64,000 nt of DNA from Streptomyces luteolifulvus. Lineage in GTDB: Bacteria > Actinomycetota > Actinomycetes > Streptomycetales > Streptomycetaceae. The stretch is taken from assembly GCF_008806595.1 (NCBI RefSeq), contig NZ_VZRB01000015.1, forward strand, positions 1-64,000, read 5' to 3'. Below the pieces are notes generated by a model that saw only the letters and a program-made list of their open reading frames with translations, made no database searches and was not told where the DNA came from. Positions 26,031-33,996 of this stretch are shown piece by piece (position 1 is the first letter of the stretch; the number at the start of each line of letters is the position of its first letter). A program made the position numbers and the translations under genes.

Positions 26031-26717
26031 CTATCCAGGTACGACGGCGAGGTGCACGACGTCCGGAACGCCCCGGGCAACGGGGATCTCTTCGGTACGC
26101 ACCTGCTGGAAACCGGCATTCCATAGGGATCCTTCAAATTCCGGGGAGGGCTGCGCCGACCACACGGCTAGCACTCCGCCCGGTCTCAACACCCGTGCGC
26201 AGTCCGCGAGTCCGGCCGGCGAGTAGAGGCTGTCATTGCCCTCGGTGACGGTCCAGCCGGGCCCGTTGTCGATGTCGAGGCACAGCGCGTCGTACGTGGC
26301 GGATGTCTCATGGACGAATGCGACAAGATCTGTTTCCACAATGCCGGTGCGCGGGTCCGCGAGTGCCTGCCGCGAAAGTGCGGACAAAGGCCCGTCGAGA
26401 TGCCAGTCGATGATCGCGCGCTCGCGCTCGGCGACCGTGATCCGGCCCCAGCGGGGATTCGCGGCGGCGTGTGCGAGCGAGAACCCGACTCCGAGCCCGC
26501 CGATCAGCACGCCCGGCTCGGCCCGCCCGTCGAGCGCGCCGAGCGCCGCGTCCACCAGGAGCCGCTCGGACCGGCCGTCGGACGTGTCCATCAGAAAGCA
26601 GCCGTTGGCGATGATCTGGAGCAACCGGCCGTGCCGCCTGAGCACGACTTCGCCGTACGGGCCCTCGCGACGGTCCAGGACTTCGGGCGTTTCGGGAGTG
26701 TCGTACGAGGTGGGCAT
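26031..26717 (-). CDS. Spermidine synthase-like methyltransferase-fold protein
   Basis: A 228-aa protein with the spermidine/spermine synthase fold. Glycine-rich nucleotide motif VLIGGLGVGFSLAHA near residue 70, the acidic residue in ITVAERERAIIDWH, and DALCLDIDNGPGW near 145. It lacks the N-terminal beta-barrel typical of full aminopropyltransferases, so the true substrate is uncertain. ATG at 26717 has an AGGATGGG site. Single gene, divergent from the rhomboid-like gene. Confidence 0.8.
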   Translation of the reverse strand: MPTSYDTPETPEVLDRREGPYGEVVLRRHGRLLQIIANGCFLMDTSDGRSERLLVDAALGALDGRAEPGVLIGGLGVGFSLAHAAANPRWGRITVAERERAIIDWHLDGPLSALSRQALADPRTGIVETDLVAFVHETSATYDALCLDIDNGPGWTVTEGNDSLYSPAGLADCARVLRPGGVLAVWSAQPSPEFEGSLWNAGFQQVRTEEIPVARGVPDVVHLAVVPG

Positions 26718-26837
26718 CGGCCCATCCTGACAGGTTCCTGTGAATCGGTCCCGCGCGTGGCGTTGTTCATGGACAGTGGCGGGAGCGGAAGCGAAGGGTT
26801 GGAGCGACAGGGCCGGGAGCGGAAGGAGCGCCTCACC

Positions 26838-27638
26838 GTGGAACCCACCACACCGCCCGACACGACCACCTCACCCTGCCCCCTGCCGGACGTCTCCGGA
26901 CTCCTCAACGGGATGCCGCGCCAACGAACGGCGGAGTCACCCGTTCCGGTGAACGCACCCGAGGCGCCCGCACCGCCCGAAGCCCCCGCAGCGTTCGCCG
27001 CACGCGTCTTCCCCCGCCCCTGGCGCCTGCTCCCCACCCCCACCGCTACACCGTTCACCCTCGCCTACGCGGCACTCCTCGCCGTCACGTCCCTCATCAC
27101 CACCCACGCCGACCCCGCCGTCGTGCACGCCCTCCACCAGGCCTCCAGCACCGATGTCGCCCACCTCGCACAGGCGCCGGTCACGGTGCTGCTGGCGAGC
27201 GCCCTGTGGATCGCGGGCGGGATCACCTCGCCGTACGCGATCGGCCTCCTGCTCGTGCTCACCGCACTGGAACGCCGCACGGGCGCCCTCCGCACGGCCG
27301 GCGTGTTCCTCCTCGGCCATGCAGGGGCCACTCTCGCCACGGAGGTCCCGGTGGGCCTCGCCGTCCTGGCGGGCCGTCTCCCCGACAGCTCCCTGCACCG
27401 CCTCGACTACGGCGTGAGCTTCGGCGTGGCCGCCTGCGTGGGCGCCCTGGCCGGCCTGCTCACCCCCTGGCTGCGCGTCCCGCTCCTGGCCGCGTTCGGC
27501 GCCATGCTGACCCTGGACCTGCTGGCCCTCACGGACCCCCTGACGAACTGGGGCCATGTGATCGCACTGGCGACGGGGGTGGCGACCTGGCCGTGGATGC
27601 GGGCCTCCCGCGGGCGCGCCCCGAGCCACCCCGCGTGA
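26838..27638 (+). CDS. Rhomboid-like membrane protein
   Basis: A 266-aa protein. Residues 1-60 are Pro/Ala-rich and cytosolic. Then come about six membrane helices, including FTLAYAALLAVTSLI, VTVLLASALWIAG and a later LLAAFGAMLTLDLLAL. The segment YGVSFGVAACVGALAG has the G-x-S-x-G pattern, and WGHVIALATGV supplies a His, as in rhomboid proteases. Protease activity is plausible but unproved. GTG at 26838 is chosen because AAGGAG lies 9 bases upstream; an ATG at 26769 is open but has no such site. It precedes lon by 95 bases. Confidence 0.75.
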   Translation: MEPTTPPDTTTSPCPLPDVSGLLNGMPRQRTAESPVPVNAPEAPAPPEAPAAFAARVFPRPWRLLPTPTATPFTLAYAALLAVTSLITTHADPAVVHALHQASSTDVAHLAQAPVTVLLASALWIAGGITSPYAIGLLLVLTALERRTGALRTAGVFLLGHAGATLATEVPVGLAVLAGRLPDSSLHRLDYGVSFGVAACVGALAGLLTPWLRVPLLAAFGAMLTLDLLALTDPLTNWGHVIALATGVATWPWMRASRGRAPSHPA

Positions 27639-27692
27639 TCGCCCACAGCGAACGACCGCCCACCCCGGGAACAAGAGAAACCCCCCTGTGCA

Positions 27693-27711
27693 TTGAGTCG
27701 GCATAACTCAA
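27693..27711 (+). promoter_or_regulatory. HAIR-type HspR operator before lon
   Basis: TTGAGT-N7-ACTCAA lies at 27693-27711, 22 bases before the lon ATG. This matches the HspR consensus CTTGAGT-N7-ACTCAAG except for the outermost base of each arm. HspR represses dnaK, clpB and lon in Streptomyces, so heat-shock control is strongly implied. TTGAGT may also act as the -35. Confidence 0.9.
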
Positions 27712-27733
27712 CTTGACTGCCTAAGGGGAGATC

Positions 27734-30166
27734 ATGGCTGCTGAGTCCACGGCTTTCACACCGCTCACCCTGCCCGTGCTGCCGCTCGACGACGAGGTCG
27801 TGCTGCCCGGAATGGTGGTGCCGCTGGACCTGAACGACGCCGATGTACGCGCCGCGGTGGAGGCCGCGCAGGCCGCCGCCCGGTCCGAACCCGGAAAACC
27901 GAAGGTCCTGCTGGTGCCTCGCATCGACGGGTCGTACCCGGGCACCGGAGTCCTCGGCACCGTCGAGCAGGTCGGACGGCTGGCCGACGGTGACCCGGGC
28001 GCGCTGATCCGCGGCCGCGGCCGGGTGAGGATCGGCGCCGGGACCACCGGCCCGGGAGCGGCGCTGTGGGTCGAGGGCACGAGGATCGACGAGAGTGTGC
28101 CCGAGCCGCTGCCGGGCCAGGTCGCCGAGCTGGTCACGGAGTACAAGGCCCTCGCCACCGCCTGGCTGCGCAAGCGCGGCGCCTGGCAGGTCGTCGACCG
28201 GGTCCAGGCCATCGACGACGTCTCCGCGCTCGCCGACAACTCGGGCTACTCGCCGTTCCTGACCACCGAGCAGAAGGTGGAACTGCTGGAGACCGCGGAC
28301 CCGGTCGCCCGCCTCAAGCTCGCCACCCAGCAGCTGCGCGACCACCTCGCCGAACAGGATGTCGCCGAGACGATCGCCAAGGACGTCCAGGAGGGCGTCG
28401 ACAAGCAGCAGCGCGAGTTCCTGCTCCGCCGCCAGCTGGAGGCGGTCCGCAAGGAGCTGCGCGAGCTGAACGGCGAGAGCGACGGGGAGGAGTCCGACGA
28501 CTACCGCGCCCGCGTGGAGGCCGCCGACCTGCCGGAGAAGGTCCGCGAGGCGGCCCTGAAGGAGGTCGACAAGCTGGAGCGGTCCTCCGACCAGTCGCCC
28601 GAGGGCTCCTGGATCCGCACCTGGCTGGACACCGTGCTCGAACTCCCGTGGAACGAGCGGACCGATGACAAGGCCTCCGCGTACGACATCCAGGGCGCCA
28701 AGGCGGTCCTGGACGCCGAGCACGCGGGCCTGGAGGACGTGAAGGAGCGGATCACCGAGTACCTGGCGGTGCGCAAGCGCCGTCACGACCGTGGCCTGGG
28801 TGTCGTGGGCGGACGCCGCGGCGGTGCCGTACTGGCCCTCGTCGGGCCGCCCGGCGTCGGCAAGACCAGCCTCGGCGAGTCCGTCGCGCACGCCATGGGC
28901 CGCAAGTTCGTCCGGGTCGCCCTCGGCGGCGTCCGCGACGAGGCGGAGATCCGCGGCCACCGGCGTACGTACGTCGGCGCGCTGCCCGGCCGGATCGTGC
29001 GCGCGATCAAGGAGGCCGGGTCCATGAACCCGGTGGTGCTCCTCGACGAGATCGACAAGGTGGGCTCGGACTTCCGCGGCGACCCCGCGGCGGCCCTGCT
29101 GGAGGTGCTGGACCCCGCCCAGAACCACACCTTCCGTGACCACTACCTGGAGGTCGAACTCGACCTGAGCGATGTCGTCTTCCTGGCCACGGCCAACGTC
29201 CTGGAGGCCATCCCGGAGGCCCTGCTCGACCGTATGGAGCTGGTCCGCCTGGACGGCTACACCGAGGACGAGAAGATCGTCATCGCCCGTGACCACCTGC
29301 TTCCGCGTCAGCTGGAGCGGGCCGGGCTCAACAAGGACGAGGTCGTCATCGCCGAGGACGCGCTGCGCAGGCTCGCCGGCGAGTACACACGCGAGGCGGG
29401 CGTCCGCAACCTGGAGCGGTCGATCGCACGGCTGCTGCGCAAGGTCGCCGCCCAGCACGAACTGGGCGAGCGGGAGCTGCCGTTCACCGTCGGCGAGGAC
29501 GACCTGCGCGGGCTGATCGGCCGGCCGCACCATGTGCCGGAGTCGGCCCAGGACCCGGCCGAGCGCCGGACGTCCGTCCCCGGTGTGGCGACCGGACTCG
29601 CGGTGACGGGCGCGGGCGGCGACGTCCTGTTCGTCGAGGCGTCCCTCGCGGACCCCGAGACGGGCGCGGCGGGACTGACCCTCACCGGCCAGCTGGGCGA
29701 TGTGATGAAGGAGTCCGCGCAGATCGCGCTGAGCTTCCTGCGCTCGCACGGCGCCGAACTGGAACTCCCCGTCGGCGATCTGAAGGACCGGGGCGTGCAC
29801 ATCCACTTCCCGGCCGGCGCGGTCCCGAAGGACGGCCCGAGCGCGGGCATCACCATGACGACGGCCCTCGCGTCGCTCCTGTCCGGGCGTCTGGTCCGCA
29901 CGGACGTGGCGATGACCGGCGAGGTGTCGCTGACCGGCCGCGTGCTGCCCATCGGCGGCGTGAAGCAGAAGCTGCTCGCCGCACAGCGCGCGGGGGTGAC
30001 GACCGTCATCATCCCGAAGCGCAATGAACCCGATCTGGACGACGTCCCGGCGGAGGTGCTGGACAAGCTCGACGTCCACGCCGTCACGGACGTGCGCCAG
30101 GTCCTGGAACTGGCCCTGTCGCCGGCTACGAACGGCGCGGCGCCGGAGGTTCCGGTCGCGGCGTGA
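27734..30166 (+). CDS. lon: ATP-dependent Lon protease
   Basis: An 810-aa LonA protease. The N-terminal substrate domain begins LPVLPLDDEVVLPGMVVPL; a long helical region precedes the AAA+ module with Walker A GPPGVGKTS and Walker B VVLLDEID. The C-terminal protease domain has the catalytic Ser in DGPSAGITM and Lys in GGVKQKLLAA. It degrades misfolded and regulatory proteins in the cytosol. ATG at 27734 follows AAGGGGAG. The HAIR site upstream predicts HspR repression. Confidence 0.98.
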   Translation: MAAESTAFTPLTLPVLPLDDEVVLPGMVVPLDLNDADVRAAVEAAQAAARSEPGKPKVLLVPRIDGSYPGTGVLGTVEQVGRLADGDPGALIRGRGRVRIGAGTTGPGAALWVEGTRIDESVPEPLPGQVAELVTEYKALATAWLRKRGAWQVVDRVQAIDDVSALADNSGYSPFLTTEQKVELLETADPVARLKLATQQLRDHLAEQDVAETIAKDVQEGVDKQQREFLLRRQLEAVRKELRELNGESDGEESDDYRARVEAADLPEKVREAALKEVDKLERSSDQSPEGSWIRTWLDTVLELPWNERTDDKASAYDIQGAKAVLDAEHAGLEDVKERITEYLAVRKRRHDRGLGVVGGRRGGAVLALVGPPGVGKTSLGESVAHAMGRKFVRVALGGVRDEAEIRGHRRTYVGALPGRIVRAIKEAGSMNPVVLLDEIDKVGSDFRGDPAAALLEVLDPAQNHTFRDHYLEVELDLSDVVFLATANVLEAIPEALLDRMELVRLDGYTEDEKIVIARDHLLPRQLERAGLNKDEVVIAEDALRRLAGEYTREAGVRNLERSIARLLRKVAAQHELGERELPFTVGEDDLRGLIGRPHHVPESAQDPAERRTSVPGVATGLAVTGAGGDVLFVEASLADPETGAAGLTLTGQLGDVMKESAQIALSFLRSHGAELELPVGDLKDRGVHIHFPAGAVPKDGPSAGITMTTALASLLSGRLVRTDVAMTGEVSLTGRVLPIGGVKQKLLAAQRAGVTTVIIPKRNEPDLDDVPAEVLDKLDVHAVTDVRQVLELALSPATNGAAPEVPVAA

Positions 30167-30183
30167 CGGACGCGATCGGACGG

Positions 30184-30219
30184 GAAGGCCCGGGTCCCGT
30201 GAGGGAGGCCCGGGCCTTC
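30184..30219. terminator. Bidirectional terminator between lon and lysozyme
   Basis: Perfect 11-bp stem GAAGGCCCGGG (30184-30194) with CCCGGGCCTTC (30209-30219), loop of 14 bases, 17 bases after the lon stop. It serves the convergent pair. No tail copy is seen in this short spacer. Confidence 0.8.
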
Positions 30220-30239
30220 GCCGTGTACGGGATTGCGGG

Positions 30240-31100
30240 TCAGCCTCTCGCCAGAGCCTGTACGCGGTCCAGCGCGCCGTTGAACTTGTCGTGGTCCCCG
30301 ACGATCGGACCGGAGGAGGTGTACTGCCACATCGTGTAGAACGACCAGCCCGCGGGCAGCGGCCCCGGGGTCGAGGCGTAGCGGGCGATCCACAGCGGAT
30401 TGACCGAGCCGAAGCCGCCGTAGTTGCCGGTGCACTGGGTCCACCAGCTGGTGGCCGTGTAGATCACGGCGGCACGGCCGGTGCGGGCCTTGTACTGGTT
30501 CAGGAAGCTCCTGATCCAGCTCACCATCCCGCTCTGCGTCTTGCCGTAGCACGCGGCCCCGTACGGGTTCCACTCGATGTCGAGCACGCCCGGCAGCGTC
30601 TTGCCGTCCCGCTGCCAGGTGCCACCGTGGTCGACGAAGTAGTTGGCCTGGGTGGAACCGGGCGTGGTGTCCGGGGTGGCGAAGTGGTACGCGCCGCGGA
30701 TCATGCCGACGTTGTACGAGCCGTTGTACTGCGCGTTGAAGTACGGGTTCCGGTAGTAGGTGCCCTCCGTCGCCTTGACGTAGGCCCATCTGACCCCGCT
30801 GCTCCACAGCGACGGCCAGGCGACCGTGCCCTGGTGGCTGGAGACGTCCACGCCTTCCGTCTGCTGGACGGCGAGGCTGGTGAAGAAGCCGGAGAAGAGG
30901 CCGTTCATGGCCATGGGGCTGCCGTGCCGGCCGTCATGGGCGGGCACACCCATCCCCATGTACGCCGAGCCACGCGCAGGCGTGTCCGCCGCGGAGGCGG
31001 CCGGGGCGGTCAGGGGGAGCGTGAGGGAGAGGACGGAGAACAGGAATGCGGCGAACCTGAGCCGCCGGGAGCGAAGCGATCCGGGTCTGAGCACGGGCAT
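30240..31100 (-). CDS. Secreted GH25 lysozyme
   Basis: A 286-aa muramidase that should cleave peptidoglycan outside the cell. An N-terminal signal peptide has basic residues (RSRRLR), a hydrophobic core FAAFLFSVLSLTLPL and an AASA-type cleavage site. The mature GH25 domain starts GVDVSSHQGTVAW and continues with AYVKATEG, GAYHFATPD and the acidic pair in LPGVLDIEWNPYG. ATG at 31100 gives a compact signal peptide; an ATG at 31157 is in frame but adds 19 residues with no export role. Confidence 0.92.
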   Translation of the reverse strand: MPVLRPGSLRSRRLRFAAFLFSVLSLTLPLTAPAASAADTPARGSAYMGMGVPAHDGRHGSPMAMNGLFSGFFTSLAVQQTEGVDVSSHQGTVAWPSLWSSGVRWAYVKATEGTYYRNPYFNAQYNGSYNVGMIRGAYHFATPDTTPGSTQANYFVDHGGTWQRDGKTLPGVLDIEWNPYGAACYGKTQSGMVSWIRSFLNQYKARTGRAAVIYTATSWWTQCTGNYGGFGSVNPLWIARYASTPGPLPAGWSFYTMWQYTSSGPIVGDHDKFNGALDRVQALARG

Positions 31101-31213
31101 AGCGTGCCTGCGAAGACCCGGTGATTCCCGGAGCCACTGGGAGGAGTCGCTCGGCATGCCCCGTATGGCGCAGCGGCCCGGAGTCCGCCGAAGGCCCGGA
31201 CCTGCGAAATACT

Positions 31214-31240
31214 TGCCTCAGGACCAGGAAACCCGAGGCA
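31214..31240 (+). promoter_or_regulatory. Possible MarR operator
   Basis: TGCCTC at 31214-31219 is complementary to GAGGCA at 31235-31240, ending 9 bases before the marR GTG. A short dyad in this place would suit autoregulation, but the arms are only 6 bp and the spacing is long. Confidence 0.3.
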
Positions 31241-31249
31241 GGGACTGAC

Positions 31250-31741
31250 GTGCACGAAGACGGAAACGGCGAGGTACGCCGAGTCGGATCGGGTGTGGCG
31301 CCGAGCGGTGCCGACCAGGAGTATCTGTCCCTGGAGCGCGAGCTGACCGTTCTGCTGCGGCGGGCCCGCGCCAGCCAGGGCGAGATGGCGCGCGAGGTCC
31401 ATCCCGACCTGGAGTCCGCGGCCTACGGTCTCCTCGTCCGCCTCGACGAGAGCGGCCGGCAGCGCGCCACCGAGCTCGCCGCGTACATCGGCGTCGGCAA
31501 GGCCACGATGTCCCGCCAGCTGCGCGCCCTGGAGGACCTCGGCCTGGTCGCCCGCGAACCCGACCCGGCGGACGGCCGCGCCTGGCTCGTCCACCTCACG
31601 CTGGAGGGCCGGAGCCGCGTAGGCAAGGTCCGCGAGGCCCGCCGGGCCCGCTACGTCAGCCAGCTGTCCCACTGGGACCGGCAGGAGGTGGCGGAACTGG
31701 CGCGGTTGCTGCGGCAGTTGAACCAGGGGATGGAGAAGTAG
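31250..31741 (+). CDS. MarR-family transcriptional regulator
   Basis: A 163-aa regulator. The winged-helix core runs YGLLVRLDESGRQRATELA, GKATMSRQLRALEDLGLV and a wing EPDPADGRAWLVHLT, flanked by dimerisation helices. GTG at 31250 gives the usual MarR length; the site GGGA upstream is weak. It is divergent from the lysozyme gene and 68 bases ahead of the XRE gene. The ligand is unknown. It could control itself or the lysozyme. Confidence 0.9.
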   Translation: MHEDGNGEVRRVGSGVAPSGADQEYLSLERELTVLLRRARASQGEMAREVHPDLESAAYGLLVRLDESGRQRATELAAYIGVGKATMSRQLRALEDLGLVAREPDPADGRAWLVHLTLEGRSRVGKVREARRARYVSQLSHWDRQEVAELARLLRQLNQGMEK

Positions 31742-31809
31742 GCGACTTTCACGTTCTGTGTCCGTCCGGCTCCGCTGTGTCTCTACTCTTGTCGCCGGGA
31801 GGGAGTCAC

Positions 31810-32640
31810 ATGTCTCAGCCGAAGCATCTGGACCCTGCGTCCATGGGGGAGTTCTACGGCGCGGAGTTGCGGCGGCGCCGCGAGGACGCGGGGATGTCGC
31901 AGAGCGGACTCGGGGAGTTGGTGTACTGCTCGGGGGCGTACATCGGCCTGATGGAGATGGCCAGCCGCAGGCCGCAGTTGGACCTGTCCGAGCGGATCGA
32001 CGCGGCACTGAATACGGACGGGTTCTTCCGGCGGTTGTGCGAAGCCATCCTCAAGGCGTCCAAGTTCGCGGGCTACTTCGCGGCCGCCGCCGAGTTGGAG
32101 CAGCGGGCCCTGACCATCTCCGACTTCGCCACGATGGTCGTACCCGGCCTGCTCCAGACTGCTGCCTACACCCGCTCCCTCGTCGAGTCCGCCCGGCCGC
32201 TGGTCGACCCGCAGGAGATCGAACGGCGCGTCAGCGTACGGCAGGAGCGAGCGCGCGCACTGCTGAAGGACCCGGCCGACCCCGAGCTGTGGTTCATCGT
32301 CCACGAGGCGGTGCTGCGTGTGCCGGTCGGCGGGGACGGGGTGATGCGCGAGCAGTTGGAGCACTTCGCCGAGGTCATCCGGAATCGGCAGGCCGTGATC
32401 CAGGTCATGCCGTTCTCGGGCGGGGTGAATCCCCTTCTGTACGGGACGACGACGCTCATGACCTTCGCCGATGAGCCGCCGGTGGCGTATACCGAGAGCG
32501 CGTACTCGGGCCAGTTGATCGAGGATCCGACGGTGGTCGCCGGCAACGCCAAGTCATACGATCTGGCCAGGGCCGCTGCCATGTCCCCGGAGGCGTCCCT
32601 CGCGTTCATCGGTCGACTCACGGAGGACTACACCCCATGA
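31810..32640 (+). CDS. XRE-family regulator with DUF5753
   Basis: A 276-aa protein. The N-terminal HTH (residues 14-66) contains LRRRREDAGMSQSGLGEL and YIGLMEMASRRP; the remainder is the DUF5753 domain (LVPGLLQTAAYTR-like, ELWFIVHEAVLR, QVMPFSGGVNPLLYG). Such WhiJ-like proteins pair with DUF397 partners in streptomycetes and act in developmental or antibiotic control. ATG at 31810 follows AGGGAG. The stop overlaps the DUF397 start (ATGA). Confidence 0.93.
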   Translation: MSQPKHLDPASMGEFYGAELRRRREDAGMSQSGLGELVYCSGAYIGLMEMASRRPQLDLSERIDAALNTDGFFRRLCEAILKASKFAGYFAAAAELEQRALTISDFATMVVPGLLQTAAYTRSLVESARPLVDPQEIERRVSVRQERARALLKDPADPELWFIVHEAVLRVPVGGDGVMREQLEHFAEVIRNRQAVIQVMPFSGGVNPLLYGTTTLMTFADEPPVAYTESAYSGQLIEDPTVVAGNAKSYDLARAAAMSPEASLAFIGRLTEDYTP

Positions 32641-32840
32641 ACGGCACGCACGATCTGCGGAGTGTCCGCTGGCGCAAGTCTTCGTACAGCAACGCGGACG
32701 GCGGTTCGTGCGTCGAAATAGCCGACGGAATCCCCGACATAGTCCCCGTCCGCGACAGCAAAACCTCCGCCGGCCCCGTCCTCCTCATCTCCCCCGACGC
32801 GTGGACCGCGTTCATCCGGCAACCCCCCGTCAGGGCCTAG
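32637..32840 (+). CDS. DUF397 small partner protein
   Basis: A 67-aa DUF397 protein with the signature WRKSSYSNADGGSCVEIAD, VPVRDSKTSAGPVLLIS and a final AWTAFI. These proteins modulate the neighbouring XRE/DUF5753 regulator; direct interaction is inferred from family behaviour. Translationally coupled by the 4-base overlap with the XRE stop. Its stop lies 1 base from the stop of the convergent PP2C gene. Confidence 0.93.
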   Translation: MNGTHDLRSVRWRKSSYSNADGGSCVEIADGIPDIVPVRDSKTSAGPVLLISPDAWTAFIRQPPVRA

Positions 32841-32841
32841 C

Positions 32842-33630
32842 TCACAACTCGACGTACACCACCGTCGCGTCGTCGTGGGTCTTGCTGCGCCGCAGATACG
32901 TGCGCGTCTCCTCGTCCGCCCGTTCCAGCGTCCGTACCTGCTCCACCAACTCCCGCGCCCCTTCTTTCCGTACGAGCGCGAAGCAGTCTTCCCAGTCCCC
33001 CTCGCGGAATCTGTCCACCCACCGTGTCGCACCGTCCGTGAGTGCCGCCAGAGCGCGGACCTCGGAGCGTGGCAGCACCCCCGTCACCGCCCGTGCCGCC
33101 ACCGAGGGATCCGCCGCCGCCGTGAAGAAGCCGCCCTCCTTGTTGCGGACCGTGGTGTCCACGACCGCGTCCGTGGCCAGTGAGGCGCGCGGCAGACGGG
33201 ACAGACGGTCGTCCAGTACGGCGGTGACCGCGCCGTCGGGGGCCTGCATCAGGAGGGCCGAGTCCGACAGGACCAGGTACTCGACCGTGTCCGGCGACCA
33301 CCGTGCGATCACGACGGTTGCCTGGGGCGTGCGTGGGTGAGAAAGGTCACAAGATCCCTTGTGGGCCTCGGCAGTTCGGAGGATTGCCCGGGAGAGGGCC
33401 CCGGCCAGCGTCAGATCTCGGTTCGAAACGGTCAGATCGGTCAGGGCTCCGCCGAGCCGTGCGGTGAACCAGGGGACGGAATGCAGACAGCCCGTCCCGC
33501 CCCGGGGAGGTGTCACTCCGTCCAGGATCACCAGTGCACCGCCCTGTCCGGACGCCGGTAGGGCGATGCTCGCGAAGTCCTCGTTGGGGCGGTCCGGACG
33601 GCCGGCCTCCGAAACAAGTTCAGTGCGCAT
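32842..33630 (-). CDS. PP2C-like serine/threonine phosphatase domain protein
   Basis: A 262-aa protein with PP2C-type metal-binding motifs: RPNEDF, LVILDGV, LVLSDSALL, ALTDGATRW and HDDATVV, so the usual Asp residues are present. It is probably a cytosolic phosphatase for protein kinase substrates. ATG at 33630 starts just before the conserved domain; an ATG at 33678 adds 16 residues without motifs. Ribosome sites are weak for both. It is divergent from the conservon and abuts the DUF397 gene at its 3' end. Confidence 0.8.
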   Translation of the reverse strand: MRTELVSEAGRPDRPNEDFASIALPASGQGGALVILDGVTPPRGGTGCLHSVPWFTARLGGALTDLTVSNRDLTLAGALSRAILRTAEAHKGSCDLSHPRTPQATVVIARWSPDTVEYLVLSDSALLMQAPDGAVTAVLDDRLSRLPRASLATDAVVDTTVRNKEGGFFTAAADPSVAARAVTGVLPRSEVRALAALTDGATRWVDRFREGDWEDCFALVRKEGARELVEQVRTLERADEETRTYLRRSKTHDDATVVYVEL

Positions 33631-33996
33631 CCGGCCAGTCTGCACGAGCTCTTCACGAGGTTCACCAAAGGCTGGCATTGGTTGGCGAATCGACCCACAC
33701 GCCCAGGTCAGACGCCGGATTTGGGAGGGAATGACAGGCTCCCGAGGGGCGCGGTGGCGAATACTGCCACCGCCCGCCGCCGACGTCCAACCGGCCCGCC
33801 GTTCATGGTCCCGGCGGGCGTAAGAGGAACTTGCCCGTCAACTCTCCTCCGGGGTTCACTCCTTCAGGTGGCGGGAGAGTGTGATGGGCGTCCACTGCGC
33901 ACCGGCACTGGGAGGGTCGGGAACCGTCAGGTTGCACGCACAGTCGCCGCCACTTGACGGAACGTCACCCGGGCCCATGGGGATCACGAGTCAGGA
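33631..33996. other. Divergent spacer between PP2C gene and conservon
   Basis: This 366-base region should hold the promoters of both transcripts. It contains a hairpin with 8-bp arms (GCGGTGGC at 33751-33758, GCCACCGC at 33766-33773). No convincing -10/-35 pair or coding region was seen. Confidence 0.45.

Noticed and set aside
27407..30079. An 890-codon open frame opposite lon
   Set aside because: Antisense shadow with Arg/Leu/Gly bias; lon has full family motifs on the other strand.
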